64,000 bases of DNA, from assembly GCF_000380965.1 (NCBI RefSeq), contig NZ_KB905554.1:62001-126000 (forward strand). The letters run 5' to 3'. Position 1 is the first letter of the stretch. Each line of letters starts with the position of its first letter. The position numbers were made by a program, and so were the translations under genes. Source of the stretch: Paenibacillus ginsengihumi DSM 21568 (GTDB taxonomy: Bacteria > Bacillota > Bacilli > Paenibacillales > NBRC-103111). The notes beneath the pieces are model-generated. The model was given only the letters and a program-made list of their open reading frames with translations. It did not search any database and was not told the origin of the DNA. This document shows, piece by piece, positions 37,687-45,586 of the stretch.

Positions 37687-39840
37687 ATGATCGGCAGCCG
37701 GTTGGGAGGACGCTATGAGATTCTCGAGAAAGTCGGCGGCGGCGGCATGGCTATTGTGTACAAAGGACTCGATATTTTATTGCACCGCCACATCGCCGTC
37801 AAAGTGCTGCGTCAGCAATACGTGCATGACGAGGAATTCATTCACCGCTTTCGTCGCGAAGCTCAGGCGGCGGCTTCTTTATCTCATCCGAATATCGTCA
37901 GCATCTACGATGTAGGTCAGCAGGACGACACTCACTATATCGTCATGGAGTATATCGAGGGCACGACGCTGAACGAGCTGATCAAGGAACGGGCGCCTCT
38001 GCAGGTCGAGGAGGCGGTGCATATCGCCAGCCAAATTTGCGACGCGCTCGATCACGCCCATCACAATCAGATCATTCACCGCGATATCAAGCCCCACAAC
38101 ATTTTGATCGGACGCAACGGACGGGTCAAGGTCACCGATTTCGGCATCGCCCGCGCCGTCACGTCTTCGACGATTACGCAGACGGGTTCGGTCGTCGGCT
38201 CGGTACATTATTTTTCGCCCGAGCATGCCAAGGGCATCTCGACCGGGGAGCAGTCGGATCTGTACTCGCTCGGCATTGTCATGTACCAGATGCTTACGGG
38301 AAGGCTGCCGTTCCTCGGGGAAAGCCCGATCAGCGTGGCGCTCAAGCATTTGCAGGAAGAGGTTGAGGAGCCGCGCAAGGTGAATCCGCTCATTCCGCAG
38401 AGCGTGGAGAACATCATCCTGAAGGCGATGCGCAAAAACGCGTCCGAGCGCTACCGCTCGGCCAAGGATATGATGAACGATCTGGAGACAAGCTTGCTGC
38501 CGCACCGCCGCAACGAGCCGAAGCTTGATTTTGCGGATGAAGACGAGCTCGACGAGGAGCGGACGCTGGTTATGCCGGCCATCCGTCCCGGACAGTACGA
38601 CATCCGCGCCGCAGCGGACGAGGAGGAAGCCGAGCTGGATGGGGAGGACGCGGCAGCCGCTCCGCCCCGCCGGCAAAAGCGCTGGGTGAAGCCGACGGTC
38701 TGGTTCGCCGTGCTGATGTCGCTGCTCGCCGGCATGTGGTATTTGGTCGGGTACGTGAAGGAGGCTTGGGTCGTCCAGGACGTGCTCGTTCCGACCGTCG
38801 TCAACAAGCCGCTCGAAGAGGCGCTGCAGCTGCTGACGAACGCTCAGCTCAAGCCCGCCGTTCAGCGCGAACATTCGGATACGGTGGCTCAGGATGTCGT
38901 TATCCGCCAATCGCCGGCCGACATTCGGGTGAAGCCGCAATCGACCGTCACCCTGATTGTGAGCGACGGGCGCAAGAAAGAGAAAATACCGAACGTCATC
39001 GGCGGCAAGCTCGCCGACGCGAAGCTGGCCCTGACGGCGCTCGGCATTCCCGAGGGCAATATTCAGGTGAAGGAAGAGCCTATGCCTGAAGAAGAAGGAA
39101 CGGTTGCGGCCCAGCAGCCGGACCCGAACACGGAGGTCGATCCGGCCGAGGCGAAGGTGGTGCTGACGGTCAGCAAAGGGCCGGAAAAGGTCGCCATGCC
39201 GAATCTGATCGGGGCGACGGAAGAGGAAGCGAAGAACATGATCGCCGCCAAAAAGCTGAAGCTGGCCAAGGACGCGATCCAATACGAGGAGAGCTACAAG
39301 CATCCGAAGGACCGGGTCATCATGCAGTTCCCGTTTCAGCCGGATGAGCAGGTGCCTGTAGGAAGCGAGATTACGAAGCTCGTCGTCAGCTCCGGTTTTC
39401 CCGAGGAAGCGGGCCAGATGACCGTCATGGTGCCGATCGGTCCGGCTCAGCAAGGCCGCCCGTCGACCGTCGAGATCATTTTGAGCGATGCGCAGTTCGA
39501 CAATCATAAATATACGACGCTAAGCAATATTACCGCGTCGGAGAACGTAGAGGTTCGGCTCGTCGTCTCGCCGGACAAAAATGCGACGATCCAAATTCGG
39601 ACGGACGGGAAGCAGACGGACGTGCGCACGATTACCTATAAGGATTACGAAGCCTGGAAGAACGGGGAGACGAATCCGCCGGAAGCCGGGGAGAGCGGTT
39701 CGGAGGAGACGCAGCCCGTTCATGCGCCGGCGCAGGGCGGGGCCCAGGACGGGCAGTCCAACCAGGCGAACCAAGCGCCGGCGGCAGGCGAGCAGAAGCA
39801 GGAAGGCGATGAGGCCCGGGAGGGCAGCCAAAATCAATAA
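37687..39840 (+). CDS. prkC: PASTA-domain Ser/Thr protein kinase
   Basis: This membrane kinase (717 residues) senses muropeptides or cell-wall fragments and, in B. subtilis, triggers spore germination. The kinase domain (about residues 10-270) has VGGGGMAIVYKG, VMEYIEG, the catalytic HRDIKPHNIL, TDFGIAR and an APE-like SPEHAKG. A single membrane segment (VWFAVLMSLLAGMWYLVGYV) is followed by three PASTA repeats outside the cell (near residues 360-430, 430-500 and 500-575). The C-terminal tail is rich in Gln, Glu, Gly and Ala. The ATG at 37687 lies six bases after GGGGTGA. Confidence 0.95.
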   Translation: MIGSRLGGRYEILEKVGGGGMAIVYKGLDILLHRHIAVKVLRQQYVHDEEFIHRFRREAQAAASLSHPNIVSIYDVGQQDDTHYIVMEYIEGTTLNELIKERAPLQVEEAVHIASQICDALDHAHHNQIIHRDIKPHNILIGRNGRVKVTDFGIARAVTSSTITQTGSVVGSVHYFSPEHAKGISTGEQSDLYSLGIVMYQMLTGRLPFLGESPISVALKHLQEEVEEPRKVNPLIPQSVENIILKAMRKNASERYRSAKDMMNDLETSLLPHRRNEPKLDFADEDELDEERTLVMPAIRPGQYDIRAAADEEEAELDGEDAAAAPPRRQKRWVKPTVWFAVLMSLLAGMWYLVGYVKEAWVVQDVLVPTVVNKPLEEALQLLTNAQLKPAVQREHSDTVAQDVVIRQSPADIRVKPQSTVTLIVSDGRKKEKIPNVIGGKLADAKLALTALGIPEGNIQVKEEPMPEEEGTVAAQQPDPNTEVDPAEAKVVLTVSKGPEKVAMPNLIGATEEEAKNMIAAKKLKLAKDAIQYEESYKHPKDRVIMQFPFQPDEQVPVGSEITKLVVSSGFPEEAGQMTVMVPIGPAQQGRPSTVEIILSDAQFDNHKYTTLSNITASENVEVRLVVSPDKNATIQIRTDGKQTDVRTITYKDYEAWKNGETNPPEAGESGSEETQPVHAPAQGGAQDGQSNQANQAPAAGEQKQEGDEAREGSQNQ

Positions 39841-39862
39841 AACAGGAGGCAGCATTTCTTAC

Positions 39863-40777
39863 ATGCCAACCGGTTTGATCGTCAAGGCGTTAAGCGGATA
39901 TTATTACGTATTGCCCGACGGGGGGGATTCCGGCGAGCCGGTCCAATGCCGCGCCCGCGGCGTCTTCAAGAAACGGGGCGTCTCGCCGCTGGTCGGCGAC
40001 CGGGTGAGCTTCGAGCTGACGGAGAACGGCGAAGGCACGGTGACCGAGATTCGGCCCCGCTCCTCCGAGCTCATTCGCCCGCCGGTGGCCAATGTCGATC
40101 TCGTCGTGCTGGTGTTCGCCGTCGCCGAGCCGGCGCTCAATCTGCAGCTGCTGGACAAGTTTCTGGTGCATGCGGAAAGCGCCGGCCTCGGCGCCGTCAT
40201 CTGCTTGACGAAGAGCGATCTGGCGTCGGCAGCCGGCGCGCTAGAGGCGGAGGACTCCGCTGCTCCGGAGGCCGTCCGCCGCCTGTACGAATCGATCGGC
40301 TACCCGGTGATCGAGACGAGCTCGCGGTTGGGAACAGGTCTCGGCGAGCTGCTTGAGCGGCTGAAGGGGCGCATCGGCGTGTTCGCCGGCCAATCGGGCG
40401 TCGGCAAATCTTCGCTGCTGAACGCCCTCATACCCGGCTTGCGGCTGGAGACGAACGAGATCAGCATGAAGCTCGGACGAGGCAAGCATACGACGCGTCA
40501 CGTCGAGCTTGTCCGCCTGCCGGGCGGCGGCCTGGTGGCCGACACGCCGGGGTTCAGCCAGCTTGATTTTCTTCACGTGGAAGCGGACGGTCTGTCCGCC
40601 TGCTTCCGCGAATTCGCGCCATATGCGGAGGAATGCCGCTTTCGCGGCTGCCTGCACCGGCACGAGCCGGGCTGCCGGGTCATGGCGGCCAAGGAAGAAG
40701 GCTTGATCGCCGCCTCGCGATACAATCATTACGTGCAATTTCTCGAAGAAATGAAAGAGAAGAAAAGGAGGTACTAG
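39863..40777 (+). CDS. rsgA: Small ribosomal subunit biogenesis GTPase
   Basis: This circularly permuted GTPase checks late 30S assembly. In the 304-residue protein the motif order is G4 (LTKSDL), G1 ([12 protein letters not shown]), G2/G3 ([18 protein letters not shown]), then a zinc knuckle ([14 protein letters not shown]). An N-terminal OB fold comes first. AGGAGG lies 13 bases before the ATG, which is long; no better in-frame start is visible. PrkC phosphorylates this protein in B. subtilis, which suits their adjacency. Confidence 0.94.
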   Translation: MPTGLIVKALSGYYYVLPDGGDSGEPVQCRARGVFKKRGVSPLVGDRVSFELTENGEGTVTEIRPRSSELIRPPVANVDLVVLVFAVAEPALNLQLLDKFLVHAESAGLGAVICLTKSDLASAAGALEAEDSAAPEAVRRLYESIGYPVIETSSRLGTGLGELLERLKGRIGVFAGQSGVGKSSLLNALIPGLRLETNEISMKLGRGKHTTRHVELVRLPGGGLVADTPGFSQLDFLHVEADGLSACFREFAPYAEECRFRGCLHRHEPGCRVMAAKEEGLIAASRYNHYVQFLEEMKEKKRRY

Positions 40778-40779
40778 TC

Positions 40780-41439
40780 TTGCTGCGGATAGCACCATCT
40801 ATACTGTCTGCCGACTTTTCCAGGCTTGGCGCGGAAATTGCCGATGTGGAGAAGGGCGGGGCCGACTGGATTCACGTTGACGTGATGGACGGCCACTTTG
40901 TTCCGAACATGACGATCGGCCCGCTGGTGGTGGAGGCCATTCGTCCTGTCACCGCGCTTCCGCTCGACGTCCATCTGATGATCGAGCAGCCGGACCGGTA
41001 CATTCCCGCCTTCGCCCGGGCGGGCGCGGATTTGATTTCGGTGCATGTCGAGGCGTGCACGCATCTTCACCGGACGGTCGGCTTTATTAAGGAGCAGGGG
41101 GTCAAGGCGGGAATCGTGCTGAATCCGGCGACGCCGCTCGCCGTTCTCGATTACGTATTGGACGAGCAGCCTGATCTGATTTTGCTGATGACGGTGAACC
41201 CGGGCTTCGGAGGGCAGCAGTTCATCCCCGCCATGCTGCGCAAAATCCGGGAGCTTCGCCGCATGCTGAACGAGCGCGGGTTATCTCATATCGACATTGA
41301 AGTCGACGGAGGGATCAATGAGCATACGGCCAGGCAGGTGATCGAAGCGGGCGCCAATGTGCTGGTCGCAGGCAATGCGGTGTTCAATGAGCCGGACCGG
41401 GCCGAGGCGATTCGGCGCATTCGCGGCCGGGAGGAGTGA
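40780..41439 (+). CDS. rpe: Ribulose-phosphate 3-epimerase
   Basis: This metal-dependent TIM-barrel enzyme interconverts ribulose-5-phosphate and xylulose-5-phosphate. The 219-residue protein shows [52 protein letters not shown] and EVDGGIN. The TTG at 40780 lies eight bases after a perfect AGGAGG located at the end of rsgA, making the genes coupled. Confidence 0.95.
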   Translation: MLRIAPSILSADFSRLGAEIADVEKGGADWIHVDVMDGHFVPNMTIGPLVVEAIRPVTALPLDVHLMIEQPDRYIPAFARAGADLISVHVEACTHLHRTVGFIKEQGVKAGIVLNPATPLAVLDYVLDEQPDLILLMTVNPGFGGQQFIPAMLRKIRELRRMLNERGLSHIDIEVDGGINEHTARQVIEAGANVLVAGNAVFNEPDRAEAIRRIRGREE

Positions 41440-41443
41440 GGTA

Positions 41444-41701
41444 TTGTTAGCGATGAGAGCGTTAGCGGTGATCGGCTACAGCCTGCTGTGCGCAGCCCTG
41501 CTCAGTTTGTTCTCGCAGATTGAGGATTTGTTCCGCTACTTTTTTTCTTTGGGGGCGCTCTATGCGGGGATTCATTTTTTCAAGCGTTATGAAGCTCTCG
41601 GCATGCGCATCGCCTTCATTTCCGTCACGATTGTGCTTTACTTCATTTTCGCTTTCATTTATGCCGTATACGTGGCTATGCAGCAAATGCCGCCGTTATG
41701 A
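41444..41701 (+). CDS. Small integral membrane protein of unknown function
   Basis: This protein of 85 residues (82 if the ATG at 41453 is used) consists mostly of three hydrophobic segments: LAVIGYSLLCAALLSLF, LFRYFFSLGALYAGIHFF and IAFISVTIVLYFIFAFIYAVYVAM. I do not recognise a family. It occupies the position held by the thiamine pyrophosphokinase gene (thiN) in B. subtilis, but is unrelated to it. GAGGAG lies seven bases before the TTG at 41444. A terminator follows. Confidence 0.7.
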   Translation: MLAMRALAVIGYSLLCAALLSLFSQIEDLFRYFFSLGALYAGIHFFKRYEALGMRIAFISVTIVLYFIFAFIYAVYVAMQQMPPL

Positions 41702-41746
41702 GCGAATACATAAAGATGCATAAACGGCCTGCGGCCGGAATAACAT

Positions 41747-41782
41747 GGTTACAAAAGTGAGCTTGCTTTTGTAGCCTTTTTT
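41747..41782 (+). terminator. Rho-independent terminator before spoVM
   Basis: GGTTACAAAAG (41747-41757) pairs with CTTTTGTAGCC (41766-41776) with one G-T pair, and six Ts follow. It ends the long coaBC-to-rpe transcript, which means spoVM needs its own promoter. Confidence 0.8.
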
Positions 41783-41946
41783 GTCTTTATCCGCCTTGTC
41801 GGCGGGTATAAGGTATGGGAACATTTTGAGTGAAAGGCGAATATATTGAAGCATGCGGCAATCAGGGGGTTGTGCCGGGATGAAGCCCCCGAGGCGGGAG
41901 GATGGCGAGAAATCGGGCCAGGCAGAACTTGGAGGAGGGAAAGGCA

Positions 41947-42030
41947 ATGAAATTTTACACCATCAAGCTTCCTAAATTTTTAGGCGGGTTTGTCAAGGCG
42001 ATCCTGAACACGTTCAGCAAAAACGGATGA
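41947..42030 (+). CDS. spoVM: Stage V sporulation protein M (coat assembly peptide)
   Basis: This 27-residue amphipathic peptide marks the convex forespore membrane and recruits the coat ATPase SpoIVA. The sequence MKFYTIKLPKFLGGFVKAIL matches the B. subtilis protein nearly residue for residue at its N-terminal half, including Pro9, which is needed for its function. GGAGGAGG lies eight bases before the ATG. It keeps the usual position between rpe and rpmB. Expression should depend on a mother-cell sigma factor; I do not see a clean sigma-E box in the 160 bases between the upstream terminator and the gene. Confidence 0.94.
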   Translation: MKFYTIKLPKFLGGFVKAILNTFSKNG

Positions 42031-42058
42031 TCCTTAAAGCGCGGCGGCCGCAAACTAA

Positions 42059-42085
42059 AAAAAGCACCTGAACCAGGTGCTTTTT
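42059..42085. terminator. Bidirectional terminator between spoVM and rpmB
   Basis: GCACCTG (42064-42070) pairs with CAGGTGC (42074-42080), with five As before and five Ts after, so it works for spoVM on the plus strand and for rpmB on the minus strand. Confidence 0.85.
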
Positions 42086-42103
42086 GTCTGTAAGCCGCAA
42101 AGC

Positions 42104-42292
42104 TTACACGCGAGTAACCTTGCCGGATTTCAAAGCCTTCGTGCTTACCCATACACGCTTCGGCTTACCGTTGACGAGGATGCGGACTTTCTGAACGTTC
42201 ACGCCCCAAGTGCGCTTCGTCTTGTTGTTGGCATGAGACACGTGATTGCCGGTGCCTGGTCCTTTGCCAGTGATAAAACATTTGCGGGACAT
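42104..42292 (-). CDS. rpmB: Large ribosomal subunit protein bL28
   Basis: This 62-residue basic ribosomal protein starts [20 protein letters not shown] and ends [13 protein letters not shown]. It has one Cys and no zinc knuckle, so it is the zinc-free form. The ATG at 42292 follows a very strong AAGGAGGTG. The frame extends upstream but the extra residues are not part of the family. Confidence 0.95.
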   Translation of the reverse strand: MSRKCFITGKGPGTGNHVSHANNKTKRTWGVNVQKVRILVNGKPKRVWVSTKALKSGKVTRV

Positions 42293-42360
42293 CGAGTTAC
42301 ACCTCCTTACAAGTTCCAATGACCGCAGGCGGTCGAACACACTAAAAAACACACTTATCC

Positions 42361-42390
42361 ATCATATCACAGCTTAAAATGCCGCGTCAA
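42361..42390 (-). promoter_or_regulatory. Sigma-A promoter of rpmB
   Basis: On the minus strand TTGACG (42390-42385) and TATGAT (42366-42361) are 18 bases apart. Transcription would start near 42354, about 60 bases before the rpmB start codon. Confidence 0.75.
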
Positions 42391-42501
42391 TGCAATCTAT
42401 TTGGCTTGCCGGCGGTCAAGGCCGCGTTTGTTTATTTCTTTGTCTCATTATAGTACAATAAGATGTGACCATCCTAAACTATACATAAGGAGCTGTTCGC
42501 G

Positions 42502-42864
42502 ATGGCTATCGAACTGGAAACAGAATATGGCAAGGTTTACGTTACCGATCAAGTCATTGCCTTACTGGCCGGCTCTGCGGCTTTGGACTGCTACGGATTG
42601 GTCGGAATGGCTTCTCGCAATCAGCTCAAAGACGGCATTGCCGAACTCTTGCGCAAGGACAACTTGAGCCGCGGCGTCGAGGTGCGGCGCAGCGAACAAG
42701 GGGCGCTTGTCATTGATTTATATATCGTCGTCAGTTACGGCACGAAAATTTCCGTGGTCGCGCACAACGTCCAGACGAAGGTGAAATACGTCTTGAACGA
42801 AGTCGCCGGCCTGCAGGTGGAAGCCGTCAATATTTTCGTAGCGGGGGTACGAATCGCACAATAA
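42502..42864 (+). CDS. yloU: Asp23/Gls24 family envelope protein
   Basis: This 120-residue protein belongs to the alkaline-shock Asp23/Gls24 family, linked to cell-envelope homeostasis. Typical features are the N-terminal GKVYVTDQVIALLAGSAAL, the central VRRSEQGALVIDLYIVVSYG and the C-terminal VEAVNIFVAGVRI. AAGGAG precedes the ATG. It lies directly upstream of fakA as in Bacillus. A TATAGT/TACAAT region at 42449-42459 may hold its -10 box. Confidence 0.92.
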   Translation: MAIELETEYGKVYVTDQVIALLAGSAALDCYGLVGMASRNQLKDGIAELLRKDNLSRGVEVRRSEQGALVIDLYIVVSYGTKISVVAHNVQTKVKYVLNEVAGLQVEAVNIFVAGVRIAQ

Positions 42865-42935
42865 AGCTGAAGCGGCAGTCCGGCGCCGGGCAGCGGGCGC
42901 CGGGAGGGTTCATTGCAGGAAGGAGAATGGTTTTA

Positions 42936-44714
42936 TTGGGAAAGCGCTTAAATATTAACGGCAACGATTTTATCCGAATGGTGGAGGCCGGGGCCTTGCA
43001 GCTCAAGACGAATGCGGACAAGGTGAACGCGCTGAACGTCTTTCCCGTCCCTGACGGGGATACCGGCACCAACATGAATTTAACGCTGACGTCCGGCGTG
43101 GAAGAGCTGCGCCGACGCCCATCGGAGCATCTCGGTAAGGCGGCCGAAGCGCTCGCCAAAGGACTGCTCATGGGCGCGCGCGGGAACTCCGGCGTCATCT
43201 TGTCCCAATTGTTCCGCGGTTTCTCCAAAGCGGTGGCCGACCATGAATCCGCCGATGCGCGGCTGTTCGCAGCGGCGCTGCAGAGCGGCGTCGATATGGC
43301 TTACAAGGCGGTCGTGAGACCGGTCGAAGGCACGATTTTGACCGTGGCCAAGGAAGCGGCGAAGCGCGCGGGGCACGTCGCCAAGCGGACGAGCAATGTC
43401 GGCGTCGTGATGCGCGAGGTGCTGGCAGGGGGCGGAGAGGCGCTGGCCAGAACGCCGGAGCTGCTGCCCGTTCTGAAGCAGGTCGGGGTCGTCGATTCCG
43501 GCGGTCAAGGTCTGATATACATCTACGAGGGCTTCGCCTCCGCTCTGGAAGCGCTCGAGGGCGAGCCGGAACTGCCGGGCGTGCCCTATGCCGCCTTCGG
43601 CACGGAGTCGATCGACGTCTCTTTTGAAGCCGAGCGCCCGCTTCCCGCGGCTTATGAGCATGGAGCGGAGCCCGGGAGAGCGCAGGCGAAGCTGGCGACG
43701 GAAGACATCGAATTCGGCTATTGCACCGAATTTATCGTGACGCTGAATCCGGCCAAGCTGGCCGGCCGCCCGTTCGACGAGGAGCGCTTTCGCCGCGAGC
43801 TGTCGCAGTTTGGCGATTCTTTGCTCGTCGTAGCCGACGAAGATTTGGTCAAGGTGCACATTCATGCCGAGTATCCCGGCAGCGTCATGAACCATGCGCA
43901 GACGTTCGGTGAGCTCAGCCGCATCAAGATCGAGAATATGCGCGATCAGCATGCCCATCTGCTGCGCGAGGAAGCGCCGGGGCTGCACATTTCCGCCGCC
44001 GATCTTCCCAAGGAGGCGGCAATGGCGGTCAAGCAGGAGGCGGCAATGGCGGCCAAGCGGTACGGCTTTGTCGCCGTATCGGCGGGCGAAGGCATCTCCG
44101 CCATCTTCCGCAGCCTCGGGGTGGACGAAATATTGCCCGGCGGCCAGACGATGAACCCGAGCACGGAGGATATCGTGAAATCGATCGGCAAGGTGGACGC
44201 CCAGACGGTGTTCGTGCTGCCGAACAATTCGAATATTATTATGGCCGCGCAGCAAGCGGTCGAGCTTGTGGAGAACAAGCAGGTCATCGTGATTCCGAGC
44301 AAGTCGATCCCGCAGGGCATCGCCGCGGCGCTCGCCTTTCAGGAGCACGCCGCTCCCGAGGAGAACGCCGATGAGATGCAGCAGGCGCTGCAGCAGGTGC
44401 AGTCCGGCCAGGTAACTTATGCGGTGCGCGATACGCAGATGGACGGCATGGACATTCGGCAGGGCGATTACATTGGCATCCACAACGGGAAGATCGTCGT
44501 CTCCGAGCCGGATTGCGTCGCTTCCTGCCGCTCGCTCATCGACCGGATGGCCGAAAGCGGGGCGGAGATCGTCACCTTGTATTCCGGAGAGGATGCGTCG
44601 GAGGACATGACGCGCCGGCTGATCGAGTACGTGGAGCAGACGTATCCCGAGCTGGAGCTGGAAGTGCATAGCGGCGGTCAGCCGCTGTATTACTACATTA
44701 TATCTGCGGAATGA
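42936..44714 (+). CDS. fakA: Fatty acid kinase catalytic subunit (DAK2 domain)
   Basis: This is a 592-residue YloV/FakA-family kinase, which phosphorylates fatty acids carried by a FakB (DegV) protein so that they can enter phospholipids. The N-terminal DAK2/DhaL domain has the ATP/Mg motif NVFPVPDGDTGTNM and ARGNSGVILSQ. The middle domain contains TEFIVTLN, and the C-terminal domain ends in EVHSGGQPLYYYIISAE. I favour the TTG at 42936, nine to ten bases after GGAGA; an ATG at 42927 is too close to the SD. The next gene encodes a DegV protein, a probable partner. Confidence 0.92.
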   Translation: MGKRLNINGNDFIRMVEAGALQLKTNADKVNALNVFPVPDGDTGTNMNLTLTSGVEELRRRPSEHLGKAAEALAKGLLMGARGNSGVILSQLFRGFSKAVADHESADARLFAAALQSGVDMAYKAVVRPVEGTILTVAKEAAKRAGHVAKRTSNVGVVMREVLAGGGEALARTPELLPVLKQVGVVDSGGQGLIYIYEGFASALEALEGEPELPGVPYAAFGTESIDVSFEAERPLPAAYEHGAEPGRAQAKLATEDIEFGYCTEFIVTLNPAKLAGRPFDEERFRRELSQFGDSLLVVADEDLVKVHIHAEYPGSVMNHAQTFGELSRIKIENMRDQHAHLLREEAPGLHISAADLPKEAAMAVKQEAAMAAKRYGFVAVSAGEGISAIFRSLGVDEILPGGQTMNPSTEDIVKSIGKVDAQTVFVLPNNSNIIMAAQQAVELVENKQVIVIPSKSIPQGIAAALAFQEHAAPEENADEMQQALQQVQSGQVTYAVRDTQMDGMDIRQGDYIGIHNGKIVVSEPDCVASCRSLIDRMAESGAEIVTLYSGEDASEDMTRRLIEYVEQTYPELELEVHSGGQPLYYYIISAE

Positions 44715-44724
44715 GGTGAGCGGA

Positions 44725-45576
44725 TTGCAGCAAGTTCGCATCGTAACGGACAGCACCGCCGACATTCCCGCGGACATTCGGCGGGAGCTGGGCATCGGGA
44801 TGGTGCCGCTCAAAGTATTGTTCGGCTCCGAATCGTATCGCGACGCCGTCGATATGAGCGCGGAGCAATTCTACGACAGGCTGCCGTCGTTTGGCGGCTT
44901 GCCGACGACGTCGCAGCCGTCTCCCGCGGAATTTATGGACGTCTATGGCAAGCTGGCGGAGGAGGGCGCGAGGTCGATCGTATCGATCCACCTGTCTGCC
45001 GCCTTCAGCGGCACGTATCAATCGGCCCAGCTGGCCGCATCCATGATGGATGGCGGGCCGGATATTGCGGTGGTCGATTCCCGCTCCGCGTCGTACGGGA
45101 TCGGCCTGCTCGCCGTCGAAGCGGCCAAGGCGGCGCGGGAAGGCAAGAGCAAGGATGAAATCGTCCAGCTTGTCGGCCGTTTGCGGGCGGAGACGAGACT
45201 CTATTTTCTGGTCGACACGCTGGAGTATTTGCAGAAGGGCGGGCGCATCGGCAAGGCGGCGGCGTTGGTCGGCTCTTTGCTCAACATCAAGCCGATTCTG
45301 TCCATCAATGACGAAGGCATCGTCTATTCGGTCGATAAAGTGCGCGGCAGCAAAAAAGCGGTCGCGCGCGTCATCGAGCTGCTGCAGAAGGAGCTCGGAG
45401 ACCGTCCGGTGCATTTGATGATGGCGCATACGAACGCCCGTTCCGGAGCGGAAGAGGTGTACGCCTCGATCCGGCCGCATTTTGACGTGAGATCGGTGCA
45501 ATATACGAACATCGGTCCGGTCGTCGGAGCGCATGTCGGTCCGGGGACCGTCGCCGTGTTCGCCAACCCGGCGTGA
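44725..45576 (+). CDS. DegV family fatty acid-binding protein (FakB-like)
   Basis: This 283-residue protein belongs to the DegV family, which binds a single fatty acid and presents it to FakA. It begins VRIVTDSTADIP and has TSQPSPAEFM, LSAAFSGTYQSA and LEYLQKGGRIG; the Ser/Thr and Arg positions that hold the carboxylate appear intact. The TTG at 44725 follows GAGGTGA with five bases between; a GTG at 44716 has no SD. The direct fakA-degV pairing supports a shared function. In B. subtilis this slot holds serine dehydratase genes instead. Confidence 0.9.
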   Translation: MQQVRIVTDSTADIPADIRRELGIGMVPLKVLFGSESYRDAVDMSAEQFYDRLPSFGGLPTTSQPSPAEFMDVYGKLAEEGARSIVSIHLSAAFSGTYQSAQLAASMMDGGPDIAVVDSRSASYGIGLLAVEAAKAAREGKSKDEIVQLVGRLRAETRLYFLVDTLEYLQKGGRIGKAAALVGSLLNIKPILSINDEGIVYSVDKVRGSKKAVARVIELLQKELGDRPVHLMMAHTNARSGAEEVYASIRPHFDVRSVQYTNIGPVVGAHVGPGTVAVFANPA

Positions 45577-45586
45577 GGACGAGACT

